A stretch of 39,011 bases of DNA, from contig CAJTVQ010000037.1 in the NCBI GenBank assembly GCA_910579935.1, forward strand, positions 1 to 39,011, given 5' to 3'. Below are positions 15,718-23,398 of the stretch, in pieces. Below the pieces are notes generated by a model, which did not search any database, was not told the DNA's origin, and worked only from the letters and a program-made list of their open reading frames with translations. Both the position numbers and the translations under genes were made by a program. This DNA is from an uncultured Lachnospiraceae bacterium (GTDB lineage Bacteria; Bacillota; Clostridia; Lachnospirales; Lachnospiraceae). Position 1 is the first letter of the stretch. The number at the start of each line of letters is the position of its first letter.

Positions 15718-16146
15718 CTACTTTTTCAAACAAAAATCGATTGCCTCCAAATATCCGTCCAGACCATGCCCGTAGATCTGCTTATCACACACCAGAGCAG
15801 TGACCGAAACCTTACGGAAATCTTCCCTCTGCGTAATATCCGAAATGTGGATTTCCACCTTCGGCACGGTTATGCTGGCCAGGGCATCCCGGATAGCATA
15901 GCTGTAATGGGTATAGGCGCCGGGATTGATAATGATGCCTTCCGTTCCGTCGAAATAGGAATCCTGAATCCGGTCTATGATCGCGCCCTCGTGATTGCTT
16001 TGGAATACCTCTATCTGGCAGCTGCATTCCTTCCCCTTCTCCGCTATCATGTTCAGCAGATGATCATAGTCCTGTGTCCCATATACGCTTTTCTCCCGAA
16101 TCCCCAGAAAATTCAGATTCGGCCCGTTAATTACCAGCAGTTTCAT
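15718..16146 (-). CDS. aroQ: Type II 3-dehydroquinate dehydratase
   Basis: 142 residues, matching type II enzymes that remove water from 3-dehydroquinate to give 3-dehydroshikimate in the aromatic pathway. Motifs are GPNLNFLG at the start, the lid region REKSVYG with its catalytic Arg and Tyr, FQSNHEGAIID, NPGAYTHYS and EIHISD. The start lies inside the end of aroK (20-base overlap), which suggests coupled translation. With aroK and aroE it supplies three consecutive shikimate-pathway steps. Confidence 0.95.
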   Translation of the reverse strand: MKLLVINGPNLNFLGIREKSVYGTQDYDHLLNMIAEKGKECSCQIEVFQSNHEGAIIDRIQDSYFDGTEGIIINPGAYTHYSYAIRDALASITVPKVEIHISDITQREDFRKVSVTALVCDKQIYGHGLDGYLEAIDFCLKK

Positions 16147-16696
16147 TGTCTTCTTCCAACCTTTCCGTTCTGTCCGGCGCTTTTATGCCATCCAGTTTTT
16201 CTAATATTTCATCCAAAATCTCTTCATAGTTCCTGTCGTCCACATCAACGATCAGGTCTGCTGTACTCTCATATACCCCGGCGCGTTCCTGCATCAGACG
16301 GCTTATCTTTTCTTCCGGATTTTCTCCCTGAAGCAGAGGTCTGGTGGTGTCGTACGCCAGCCGCACGCATACCGTCCGCGGCGTTACCCTGAGATATATT
16401 ACGGTTCCCAGTTCCTTCAGCAGTTCCCGGTTTCTCTCGCGCAGAGGCAGACCTCCGCCTGTGGATATGATCTGTTCCTGCTGTTCCTCTTTTAACTGTT
16501 CCAAACACTGTGTCTCCATCCGGCGGAATTCTTCTTCCCCCAGCCGTTCAAATATCTCCGACACGGTCATCTGAGCCTGTCTCTCTATCCGCTTATCCGT
16601 ATCCTCTACCGTCCTGCGCAGCCGGTAGGAAAGCCGCACCCCGACACTGCTTTTTCCGCATCCCATAAAGCCGGTTAAAATTATATTGCTTCCCAT
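16127..16696 (-). CDS. aroK: Shikimate kinase
   Basis: 189 residues. It phosphorylates shikimate at the 3-hydroxyl with ATP. The Walker A loop GFMGCGKSSVG is at residues 9-19. The substrate-binding EDTD and FRRMET, the STGGG loop, and the lid arginine in DTTRPLL are all present. It follows aroE by 4 bases and overlaps aroQ by 20 bases. The C-terminal tail is a little longer and more acidic than usual. Strand, order and spacing indicate one operon. Confidence 0.95.
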   Translation of the reverse strand: MGSNIILTGFMGCGKSSVGVRLSYRLRRTVEDTDKRIERQAQMTVSEIFERLGEEEFRRMETQCLEQLKEEQQEQIISTGGGLPLRERNRELLKELGTVIYLRVTPRTVCVRLAYDTTRPLLQGENPEEKISRLMQERAGVYESTADLIVDVDDRNYEEILDEILEKLDGIKAPDRTERLEEDNETAGN

Positions 16697-16700
16697 TTTC

Positions 16701-17579
16701 CTAATCCTTTATCCCCATTTCCGCTTTCATCTTTTCATACACTGCCAGCGCATCTTCTTCGGACACCCTGGTATCATTCCATAATTCATAGGCAATAACG
16801 CCCTGATACAGCAGCATTTTCAGTCCATGGAACGCCTGTCCCCCGTTCTCACGCACCAGGGTCATGAATTTTGTCTCTGACGGTCTGTAGATCAGATCGA
16901 ACCCCGTATGTATTTTTGCATAAAAATCCGTATCCGTGATGACCGCGTCCTCTACATTTGGATACAGTCCCACGTTGGTCGCCTGTATCGCCAGATATTT
17001 CTTGTCCGACGGTATCCGGGCATACTCTTCCATCCGAATGGGTGCCACGCACTCATACCCATAAGTGCGGTTCACTTCTTCCGCTACCTGTCCGGCCTTT
17101 TCCAGCGTCCGGTTCAGAAGATATACGCGGGCCGCTTTTTTGGATGCACACAAAAATGCCACCGCCCTGGCAGCTCCCCCCGCCCCGAGAAGAATGATCT
17201 CTTCTCCTTCCAGCCGGATATCCTCACTGCACAAGGCGCGGTACAGCCCCATCATATCAGTATTATATCCTTTATAACCGCCGTCTGTCCGAACCAGCGT
17301 ATTCACTGCCCCGATCCGCTCCGCCATCGCATCTGTCGCTTTCAGACAATTCATGATTTCGCCTTTATAGGGCACTGTTACATTCAGCCCCAGCACATTG
17401 AGGGCATAGGCTCCTTCCGCAGCCTTCCGTACCTGCCCGTGCTCCACATGAAAGGGCACATATACCAGATTCCTGCCTTCCTTCTGCGCCAGCGTATTGT
17501 GTATCATCGGTGACATCGTATGCTCCACCGGATTGCCGATCAAGCCGCATAATCTGGTATATCCGTCTATCTGCTGCAT
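16701..17579 (-). CDS. aroE: Shikimate dehydrogenase
   Basis: 292 residues from ATG 17579, supported by AAAGGAGAG 7 bases upstream. A longer frame to 17633 overlaps yqeG and is not needed. It reduces 3-dehydroshikimate to shikimate with NADPH. The substrate site is NPVEHTMSPMIHN, the catalytic lysine is in NVTVPYKGEI, GYNTDMMG holds the partner aspartate, and the dinucleotide fold has LLGAGGAARA. The C-terminal FDLIYRPSETKF is a family motif. It lies 4 bases after yqeG. Confidence 0.95.
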   Translation of the reverse strand: MQQIDGYTRLCGLIGNPVEHTMSPMIHNTLAQKEGRNLVYVPFHVEHGQVRKAAEGAYALNVLGLNVTVPYKGEIMNCLKATDAMAERIGAVNTLVRTDGGYKGYNTDMMGLYRALCSEDIRLEGEEIILLGAGGAARAVAFLCASKKAARVYLLNRTLEKAGQVAEEVNRTYGYECVAPIRMEEYARIPSDKKYLAIQATNVGLYPNVEDAVITDTDFYAKIHTGFDLIYRPSETKFMTLVRENGGQAFHGLKMLLYQGVIAYELWNDTRVSEEDALAVYEKMKAEMGIKD

Positions 17580-17583
17580 CTGT

Positions 17584-18096
17584 TCAACTCTCCTTTTCCC
17601 TGTTCTTCTGTTTCTTATAAAAATACAGCACAATCTTTTCCAGATACCGTTTCAGGACAATCTGGATTTCTTCCTTCGGATGTATTGGTTTTACAAGAAA
17701 GGTCCGTATTCCCGCTCTTTTTGCTCCCCAGACATCGGTAAAAAGCTGGTCGCCTACAAACAGCGTATTCCTTTTCCCCGTATGCATCCGCTCCATTGCT
17801 TTATAATAATTGGCTGTACCGGGCTTTCCCGCTTTGAAAATATATTCGGCTCCTACCGCATCGTTGAACATCTTTACCCTTGGTTCCTTATTGTTGGATA
17901 AAAGCATAATCCGGTATCCCAGATCTTTCAGCCTGCGGAAAAGCTCGATGCTCCTTGCATCCGCCGGTGCCCCATGAGGGACAAGGGTATTGTCAATGTC
18001 AAATATGATCCCCCTGTATCCCTGTCCGTACAATTCTTCAAAATTGATTCCATACGTGGAATCCACATATTCGTCCGGATAAAATCTCTGTAACAT
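17584..18096 (-). CDS. YqeG-family HAD phosphatase
   Basis: 170 residues of the HAD-superfamily class IIIA, YqeG type. Motif I is FDIDNTLVPHG, motif II is LLSNNKEPR, and the later motif LFVGDQLFTDVWGAKRAG carries the catalytic acidic residues. YqeG proteins occur throughout Firmicutes and resemble mitochondrial phosphatidylglycerophosphate phosphatases. In B. subtilis yqeG sits beside yqeH and aroE, and here too aroE follows immediately. The substrate is not established from sequence. Confidence 0.9.
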   Translation of the reverse strand: MLQRFYPDEYVDSTYGINFEELYGQGYRGIIFDIDNTLVPHGAPADARSIELFRRLKDLGYRIMLLSNNKEPRVKMFNDAVGAEYIFKAGKPGTANYYKAMERMHTGKRNTLFVGDQLFTDVWGAKRAGIRTFLVKPIHPKEEIQIVLKRYLEKIVLYFYKKQKNREKES

Positions 18097-18136
18097 CCTC
18101 TTTCCTGCCTTATTGCTTTTTAAGGATTCCCTCGCA

Positions 18137-18589
18137 CTATTTGTCCAATACCTTCTTTAATTCATCCATAAAGGTATTGATATCCTTGAATTCCCTGTAT
18201 ACGGACGCAAATCTGACATAAGCCACAGCATCCATATCTTTCAGTTTATTCATTACCAGCTCGCCTACTACCTGACTGGACAGTTCCTTTTCTTCCATAT
18301 TGAAGATTTCTGTTTCCACTTCTTCCACCAGACGGCTGATCTGGTTGGCGCTGACCGGGCGTTTATGACATGCACGCAGAACGCCTGCTTCTATCTTGGA
18401 ACGATCATAGGCTTCCCTGTTATTGTCTTTTTTAATAATGATCAGCGGAATCGTATCGATTTTTTCATAGGTGGTAAACCGTTTGCCGCATACATCGCAT
18501 ACCCTGCGGCGTCTGATGGAATTGTTGTCCTCCGCCGGTCTGGAATCAATCACTCTCGTATTTTCATGTCCGCAAAAAGGGCATTTCAT
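18137..18589 (-). CDS. nrdR: Transcriptional repressor NrdR
   Basis: 150 residues, exactly the family length. The N-terminal zinc ribbon has CPFC (Cys3, Cys6) and CDVC (Cys31, Cys34), followed by the basic SIRRRRVC. Residues ~49-139 form the ATP-cone that senses ATP and dATP. NrdR represses ribonucleotide reductase genes when dATP is high. No nrd genes or clear NrdR boxes are visible here. The 138-base gap before it contains two hairpins and a repeated 15-mer that overlaps its ribosome-site region. Confidence 0.96.
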   Translation of the reverse strand: MKCPFCGHENTRVIDSRPAEDNNSIRRRRVCDVCGKRFTTYEKIDTIPLIIIKKDNNREAYDRSKIEAGVLRACHKRPVSANQISRLVEEVETEIFNMEEKELSSQVVGELVMNKLKDMDAVAYVRFASVYREFKDINTFMDELKKVLDK

Positions 18590-18601
18590 CTTTTTTCCTC
18601 C

Positions 18602-18727
18602 ATTCCAGTTCCGCAGTCCCCCAGCACAATGCCTTTACGGCAGAACAACTTCCGTCTGCTTCGCAGCCATAAGTTGCTCTGGGCACTGTTACGGGGGGCT
18701 GCTGTTTTATTCCAGTTCCGCAGCCCC
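18602..18727. repeat. Two hairpins and a 15-bp direct repeat between the chemoreceptor gene and nrdR
   Basis: ATTCCAGTTCCGCAG occurs at 18602-18616 and again at 18709-18723. GGGGCTGC (18695-18702) pairs with GCAGCCCC (18720-18727) directly after the chemoreceptor stop. CAGAACAACTT (18641-18651) pairs with AAGTTGCTCTG (18671-18681) with one mismatch. Neither stem has a T run, so simple termination is unlikely. Confidence 0.6.
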
Positions 18728-20002
18728 TTATTTTCGAAGGTTAAATTGTTCTACCTGTCCGTTTAATGTAATTGCCTGGGCGGAAAGTTCCTGGCTGGTA
18801 GCGGATGTTTCCTCTGCGGTCGCCGAATTGGCTGTTACGACTAATGAAATCTGTTCCACGCCTTTTTCGATTTCTTTTACCGACACCGCCTGCTTGTCGG
18901 ATGCCGTCCTGATTTCCCCTACTCCCATCAGTATCTTATCCAGTTCATCCATTACCTTATTCATGGAATCCGACGTTTCCTCCGTGATATCGTTTCCTTT
19001 GCTGATTTCCGCCAGAGACGCTTCAATCAATTGTTTGGTCTTGACTGCCGACTGTGCGCTGTCTTCCGCCAGCTTCCTTATCTGGTCGGCCACTACCGCA
19101 AATCCTTTTCCGGCTTCTCCTGCCCTTGCCGCCTCAATTGCCGCATTTAAGGAAAGCAGATTGGTCTGGGATGCGATTTCTTCAATATCCACAATAATAT
19201 TGTTGATTTCCTGTGAAGTGGTCTTAATGGATTCCATGGCCTTCATCAGTTCCGCCATCTTCCTCCTGCTGATGTCCGCTTCCCCGCCCACACTCTTCGC
19301 ATTATCATGCAGACGGTCCGTGGCACGGCTGTTCTCTTCCACCTGATGAGTTACTTCCGTGACCGTGGCAAGCAGCTGCTCTACGGCGGACGACTGATTG
19401 GCTGCGCCTTCTGCCAGCCCCTGCGCCGTATTGGCCAGTTCCGTGGAACCTCCTGCCACCTGATCCGCCACACTCTGTATATTTCCGAGCGCGCCGCTGA
19501 TATTAACAACCATATCCCGCAGCTGTATTAAAAGCGGTTCATAATCACCCACATATTTTTCCCTGCAACTGCTTCTCACATCAAAATTCCCTTCTTTGAA
19601 TTCGGAAATGATGCGGTACAGATCGTCTATGATCATCTTCAGGGATGCGTTGGTAGCCCTGAAACAATCTGCCAGTTCACCCAATTCGTCATCCGAATTA
19701 TATGTAATCTCCGTACTGAAATCTCCTTCCGCCATCCGCCTTGCCGTATTCTCCAATTCCGTTATCGGCTGTACCAGAGACAGAACCACGGAACCTGATA
19801 CCTTCAATACAAGTATCAGATTGAAAACAGCTATCACCACCAATGCGATCATTGCCACGATTCTCGCCGTCGGGTATTTACTCAGCCAGCTCATGCCCAG
19901 TATCCCTACGACCACGATCAGAATATACGCGGCAAGCATGGAACCAAATACTGCCATTATCTTTTCCCTGATTTTTTTCCCTTTTAATTTTTCTTCTATC
20001 AT
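18728..20002 (-). CDS. Methyl-accepting protein without an external sensor domain
   Basis: 424 residues. Two adjacent membrane helices (about 14-36 and 42-64) are separated by only a few residues, so there is no extracytoplasmic ligand domain. A HAMP region follows (VQPITELENTARRMAEGDF), then the long coiled-coil signalling domain with the conserved hairpin tip EIASQTNLLSLNAAIEAARAGE. The protein would couple to CheA/CheW and may sense membrane or internal cues, or act as a partner of another receptor. No che or flagellar genes are in the window. It has its own promoter and AAAGGAG. Confidence 0.92.
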   Translation of the reverse strand: MIEEKLKGKKIREKIMAVFGSMLAAYILIVVVGILGMSWLSKYPTARIVAMIALVVIAVFNLILVLKVSGSVVLSLVQPITELENTARRMAEGDFSTEITYNSDDELGELADCFRATNASLKMIIDDLYRIISEFKEGNFDVRSSCREKYVGDYEPLLIQLRDMVVNISGALGNIQSVADQVAGGSTELANTAQGLAEGAANQSSAVEQLLATVTEVTHQVEENSRATDRLHDNAKSVGGEADISRRKMAELMKAMESIKTTSQEINNIIVDIEEIASQTNLLSLNAAIEAARAGEAGKGFAVVADQIRKLAEDSAQSAVKTKQLIEASLAEISKGNDITEETSDSMNKVMDELDKILMGVGEIRTASDKQAVSVKEIEKGVEQISLVVTANSATAEETSATSQELSAQAITLNGQVEQFNLRK

Positions 20003-20050
20003 GTTTCATGTTCTCCTTTGGCACTCTCTATTATTAGCTATATGGTTATT

Positions 20051-20079
20051 ATTGTACCAAAATATATGATTGCGGGCAA
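20051..20079 (-). promoter_or_regulatory. Promoter of the methyl-accepting protein gene
   Basis: Minus-strand TTGCCC (20079-20074) and TACAAT (20056-20051) are 17 bases apart. This is a SigA-type promoter about 50 bases before the start codon; no SigD-type motility promoter was seen. Confidence 0.6.
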
Positions 20080-20137
20080 TATTGAAAAGAAAAATTTCAC
20101 GGAAATCAATCAAATCCTTCTCCACAAACAGAACAAA

Positions 20138-20160
20138 GAGCCTGACCTTTCGTCAGACCC
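20138..20160 (-). terminator. Terminator of sigG
   Basis: GTCTGAC and GTCAGGC form a 7-bp stem around a GAAAG loop, followed by TCTTTGTT on the minus strand, about 30 bases after the sigG stop. Confidence 0.75.
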
Positions 20161-20190
20161 CGTATTACGATGACCACTCCTTCACTTTCC

Positions 20191-20970
20191 CTAAGCCGTC
20201 AGATAATTCTTCATGATCCGCAAAGCATTCTTTTCCAGCCTGGACACCTGTGCCTGCGATATCCCGATGATATCCGCCACCTCCATCTGTGTCTTTCCTT
20301 CAAAAAAACGCAGGGTAATGATTTCATGCTCCCTCTCCCCCAGACGCTTCATCGCCTCGCTCAGGGACAGGTGTTCCACCCATGTCTCTTCTTTATTCTT
20401 CTTATCGCTGATCTGGTCCATCACATACAGCGTATCCCCGCCGTCCGTATAAATCGGCTCATACAGACTCATGGGATTCTGTATGGCATCCAGTGCATAC
20501 ACAATATCCTCCTTGGAGATACCGATTTCCGCAGCGATTTCGTTGATGGTCGGTTCCTTCAGGTTCCTCCTGGTCAGACTCTCTTTGGCATAAATTGCCT
20601 TATAAGCGGTATCCTTTAAAGACCTGCTCACTCTTATGGAGTTGTTGTCCCTCAGGAAACGCCTGATTTCCCCTATGATCATGGGTACCGCATACGTAGA
20701 AAACTTCACATTCAGAGACGAATCAAAATTATCGATTGCCTTTATTAAGCCGATACATCCGATTTGAAACAGATCATCCACATTTTCATTGCTGGATGAA
20801 AAACGCTTGATCACACTCAGCACCAGCCGCAGATTCCCTTCGATGTACTGCTCCCTGGCTTCCTTATCTCCCTCTTCAATTCTGGAAAAAAGCTCCTCTT
20901 TCTCCGCATTTTTCAAAAGCGGAAGTTTGGAAGTATTCACCCCGCATATTTCAACTTTTCCCTGTGCCAT
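20191..20970 (-). CDS. sigG: Late forespore sporulation sigma factor SigG
   Basis: 259 residues from ATG 20970, behind GGAGG. Sigma-70 regions are evident: region 2 (NLRLVLSVIKRF through DLFQIGCIGLIKAIDNFD and FSTYAVPMIIGEIRRFLRDN), region 3, and region 4 with ISQAQVSRLEKNALRIMKNYL. The N-terminal MAQGKVEICGVNTSKLPLL is a SigG hallmark that also serves anti-sigma recognition in B. subtilis. It directs forespore transcription after engulfment. It lies near spoIIGA-sigE as in Bacillus and clostridia, but is separated from sigE by the reversed ymxH gene. Confidence 0.96.
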   Translation of the reverse strand: MAQGKVEICGVNTSKLPLLKNAEKEELFSRIEEGDKEAREQYIEGNLRLVLSVIKRFSSSNENVDDLFQIGCIGLIKAIDNFDSSLNVKFSTYAVPMIIGEIRRFLRDNNSIRVSRSLKDTAYKAIYAKESLTRRNLKEPTINEIAAEIGISKEDIVYALDAIQNPMSLYEPIYTDGGDTLYVMDQISDKKNKEETWVEHLSLSEAMKRLGEREHEIITLRFFEGKTQMEVADIIGISQAQVSRLEKNALRIMKNYLTA

Positions 20971-21180
20971 CCTGATGCCTCCTGCCATTCATTTCCATGA
21001 ATTCCTATCCATTCAGATCTAATAAAAATGATTTACAGAAAGCGGTAAAAATATACATCCCTTCTTTGCATAAAAAATGCAAACCTGCCTCCTGCCGCAT
21101 ACGGTATCCGGAAAGGCCGCGCTGTCACGTTCCTTTCAAAAATGCATATACTGGCAATAAAAGAGGCAGGATGTGCAGCC

Positions 21181-21414
21181 ATGCTGTTTTCAGAATTAAA
21201 ATGTAAATCCGTCATCAACTTAAAAGACTGCAAATGTCTGGGAAAAGTCGGCGACCTGGAATTTGATGAATGCAGCGGACAGATATGTGCCCTTATCATT
21301 CCGTGCGGCAACAAATTCTTTAACTTTTTTGACAGCGACCCCGACTATATCATTCCCTATAAAAACATTAAGAAAATCGGCCCCGATATCATTATCGTCG
21401 ATATCTGCTGTTAG
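21181..21414 (+). CDS. YlmC/YmxH-family sporulation protein (PRC-barrel)
   Basis: 77 residues starting MLFSELKCKSVINLKDCKCLG, a compact PRC-barrel domain of the YlmC/YmxH type. AGGA lies 9 bases before ATG 21181. Family members are linked to sporulation loci in Firmicutes, but their biochemical role is unknown. It is the only plus-strand gene in the right 30 kb. It lies divergent from sigG and convergent with sigE, sharing a terminator hairpin with sigE. In B. subtilis the equivalent gene runs in the same direction as sigE and sigG. Confidence 0.88.
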   Translation: MLFSELKCKSVINLKDCKCLGKVGDLEFDECSGQICALIIPCGNKFFNFFDSDPDYIIPYKNIKKIGPDIIIVDICC

Positions 21415-21416
21415 CG

Positions 21417-21443
21417 CCTGCCGGATTTTGAACTTCCGGCAGG
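21417..21443. terminator. Shared hairpin between ymxH and sigE
   Basis: CCTGCCGG (21417-21424) pairs with CCGGCAGG (21436-21443). It abuts both stop codons. T runs are weak on both sides, but the position fits a bidirectional terminator for convergent genes. Confidence 0.65.
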
Positions 21444-22184
21444 TCAGGTTTCCCTTATCAGTTCCTTTTTTAAACGTTTCATAATCTTCTTTTCGAGTCT
21501 CGATATATAGGACTGGGATATGCCGAGCAGTTCGGCCACCTCTTTCTGGGTCATCTCCTGGCCGTCCGGTGTTCCCAGCCCGAAACGGAGATTGATAATG
21601 GTCTTCTCCCTGTCCGACAATTTACTTATGGCTTTCAGCAAAAGCTTCCTTTCCACTTCATTTTCGATATCCCGGTAAATAACATCCTCATCGGTTCCTA
21701 AAATGTCGGACAAAAGAAGTTCGTTCCCGTCCCAGTCCACATTCAGCGGTTCGTCAATGGACACCTCCAGCTTCGTCTTATTATTCCTTCTTAAATACAT
21801 TAAGATTTCATTCTCAATGCAGCGCGAAGCATAAGTCGCCAGCTTAATGTTCTTCTCTGGATTGAATGTATTAATGGACTTTATCAGCCCTATGGTTCCT
21901 ATGGAGATCAGGTCTTCCACCCCGACTCCGGTATTATCAAACTTCTTGGCTATATATACCACCAGCCGCAGATTATGTTCAATCAGAATGGATTTTGCCT
22001 CATCCTCATATTCCGTTCCCAAATCGCCGATCACTTCATTTTCTTTCTCAACCTCCAACGGCGGCGGAAGCACCTCCGTTCCTCCTATGTAATGGATCTC
22101 TCCCTGTTTTGCCATAAAAAAATTGGGTTCCCGTTTTACCATTTTAAACTGGACTTTTCCGGGTATTGCCACCTTAAAAATCAT
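21444..22184 (-). CDS. sigE: Mother-cell sporulation sigma factor SigE, precursor form
   Basis: 246 residues with the SigE pattern. The ~31-residue pro-sequence ends at EIH-YIGG, and YIGGTEVLPPPL matches the processed start of B. subtilis SigE, so cleavage before Tyr32 is expected. Region 2 contains EDLISIGTIGLIKSINTFNPEKNIKLATYASRC and region 4 ends ISQSYISRLEKKIMKRLKKE. SigE directs early mother-cell genes once SpoIIGA removes the pro-sequence. GAGGTGA precedes the start. It is downstream of spoIIGA across an 87-base structured spacer. Confidence 0.97.
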   Translation of the reverse strand: MIFKVAIPGKVQFKMVKREPNFFMAKQGEIHYIGGTEVLPPPLEVEKENEVIGDLGTEYEDEAKSILIEHNLRLVVYIAKKFDNTGVGVEDLISIGTIGLIKSINTFNPEKNIKLATYASRCIENEILMYLRRNNKTKLEVSIDEPLNVDWDGNELLLSDILGTDEDVIYRDIENEVERKLLLKAISKLSDREKTIINLRFGLGTPDGQEMTQKEVAELLGISQSYISRLEKKIMKRLKKELIRET

Positions 22185-22198
22185 TATTCACCTCATTT

Positions 22199-22256
22199 CT
22201 GCGCCGCTTTATTGCGCAAAACCATAAATGGTTACAAGTTTGTGGACGCGGCGCAG
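22199..22256. other. Stem-loop in the spoIIGA-sigE spacer
   Basis: CTGCGCCGC (22199-22207) and GCGGCGCAG (22248-22256) form a perfect 9-bp GC stem. A second hairpin, AACCAT/ATGGTT (22220-22233), lies inside. On the transcript it ends about 14 bases before the sigE start codon and close to its GAGGTGA site, so it may affect translation or mRNA stability. Confidence 0.6.
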
Positions 22257-22271
22257 ACACAAACCTGGATC

Positions 22272-23087
22272 TTATCTCTCCTGCCCTTCCGCAGGAACAT
22301 CCGTCCGCTCTCCGGACGCTTTCCCGCATAAATCCGGATGCAGTATCATCTGATACCGTCCGTCCGCGGATACCTTCGTCCTGCTGATTCCCACAACCGC
22401 TTTCTGCTGCCGCAGCAGTCCTTCCCCGCTGTCTATTATGATTTCCGGCACCTCGTAGCCTTCCATCATACCGTTTTCCCGTCCAATGCTGCGATAAGGG
22501 ATAACCTTCAGTTTTTCCGGCAGTCTTACGCCATTTAGCCGGCCGAAGATATCTGCATCCACTACTGACACCGGTTTTCCGCTCACCGGCTCCCTCAGAC
22601 TGTTCCCTGTATCAATCAGCGCTTTCAGCCATATTCCATTCCCACATCCGCATATACGCACCCTGCAGATTACCGGTTCTTTTCTTTTCTTAAGCTGTGC
22701 CAGCCACCAGGCGGTGACCTGATATCCCAGCATCCCCGCCCCTAATATATACCAAATACTCCCCTGTGCCCTATGTAAAAACGGAATGTTCAAAAACAGG
22801 AACTTCATCATCCCTCCGAATACAAATGCATAAACATATAGATATCCGGCAGCCTTCACAACCGACGATACATGCTTCATCCTGAAAATTCCTGCCGTTA
22901 CCGCCATACTGACAGCCATCGGCCCTGCAAATCTCTTTATGAATACCGGAATACCCGGCATAACCGGCAGCAATGTGCAGCATACTGCCCCCAAAGCGCT
23001 CCCCGTCCACACCCTTATGCGCGTGACAGTGCGCTTCAGAGTCTTTGTTAAGAGTGCATATAGGTACAGGTTCATAACGAAATTCAT
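22272..23087 (-). CDS. spoIIGA: SpoIIGA, pro-SigE processing protease, possibly frameshifted at its start
   Basis: Membrane aspartic protease that cleaves pro-SigE at the sporulation septum. The N-terminal half has about five membrane helices. The C-terminal half has the catalytic ALIDTGNSLREP (Asp159) and VVGISRTKVSADGRYQMILHP. The first in-frame ATG is 23087, giving 271 residues. Codons just upstream (YEVYIDSLFL) continue the family pattern without any ATG, GTG or TTG. A strong AAGGGAGGTGAC-ATG start at 23143 is out of frame and would join the gene if an (AT)4 tract at 23115-23122 had one fewer unit. Truncated translation may occur from 23087, coupled to the short upstream frame. sigE follows. 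Confidence 0.88.
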   Translation of the reverse strand: MNFVMNLYLYALLTKTLKRTVTRIRVWTGSALGAVCCTLLPVMPGIPVFIKRFAGPMAVSMAVTAGIFRMKHVSSVVKAAGYLYVYAFVFGGMMKFLFLNIPFLHRAQGSIWYILGAGMLGYQVTAWWLAQLKKRKEPVICRVRICGCGNGIWLKALIDTGNSLREPVSGKPVSVVDADIFGRLNGVRLPEKLKVIPYRSIGRENGMMEGYEVPEIIIDSGEGLLRQQKAVVGISRTKVSADGRYQMILHPDLCGKASGERTDVPAEGQER

Positions 23088-23143
23088 AAGAAACAGACTG
23101 TCAATATATACCTCATATATATTGTGTTTCCATCCTCCTGCAT
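23084..23143 (-). other. 19-codon frame with strong ribosome site, overlapping the spoIIGA start
   Basis: ATG 23143 follows AAGGGAGGTGAC, the best ribosome site in the region. It encodes MQEDGNTIYMRYILTVCFL and stops at TGA overlapping the ATG of spoIIGA (ATGA). It is either the displaced true start of spoIIGA or a coupled leader peptide. Confidence 0.6.
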
Positions 23144-23162
23144 GTCACCTCCCTTAGAAACC

Positions 23163-23197
23163 ATTATATAAAGTACAGTCCGCTTTTTTTGTCAAAA
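23163..23197 (-). promoter_or_regulatory. spoIIG promoter with Spo0A-type box and long spacer
   Basis: Minus-strand TTGACA (23195-23190) and TATAAT (23168-23163) are 21 bases apart. The -35 lies inside TTTTGTCAAAA (23187-23197), a match to the Spo0A box TTTTGTCRAA. The B. subtilis spoIIG promoter likewise has an over-long spacer (22 bp) and needs Spo0A phosphate. Confidence 0.65.
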
Positions 23198-23296
23198 AGG
23201 CACTCATAAACGCTGCTATTTACCGCGCAAAGCGACAACGGCTTACCCGGCTGCTTTCCGAAGGCCGGCGCCTTTCCCCTGCACGGGTCTGCACAT

Positions 23297-23334
23297 AAAA
23301 AGCGCCGTTCAGACCTTTTCTCATCTGAACAGCG
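23297..23334 (-). terminator. Terminator of ftsZ
   Basis: CGCTGTTCAGA pairs with TCTGAACGGCG (11 bp, one mismatch) and CTTTTT follows on the minus strand. It separates the wall/division cluster from the spoIIGA operon. Confidence 0.85.
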
Positions 23335-23398
23335 ATTTTCATCCTTCTGCTTCTATTTCTATTTATTAACTGACTGTTAAACCCGATTCTGAACCCCA

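Noticed and set aside
20971..21130. SigF or SigG-type promoter for sigG and ymxH
   Set aside because: Only loose partial matches such as GTATA or CATATACT without a convincing partner box at correct spacing.
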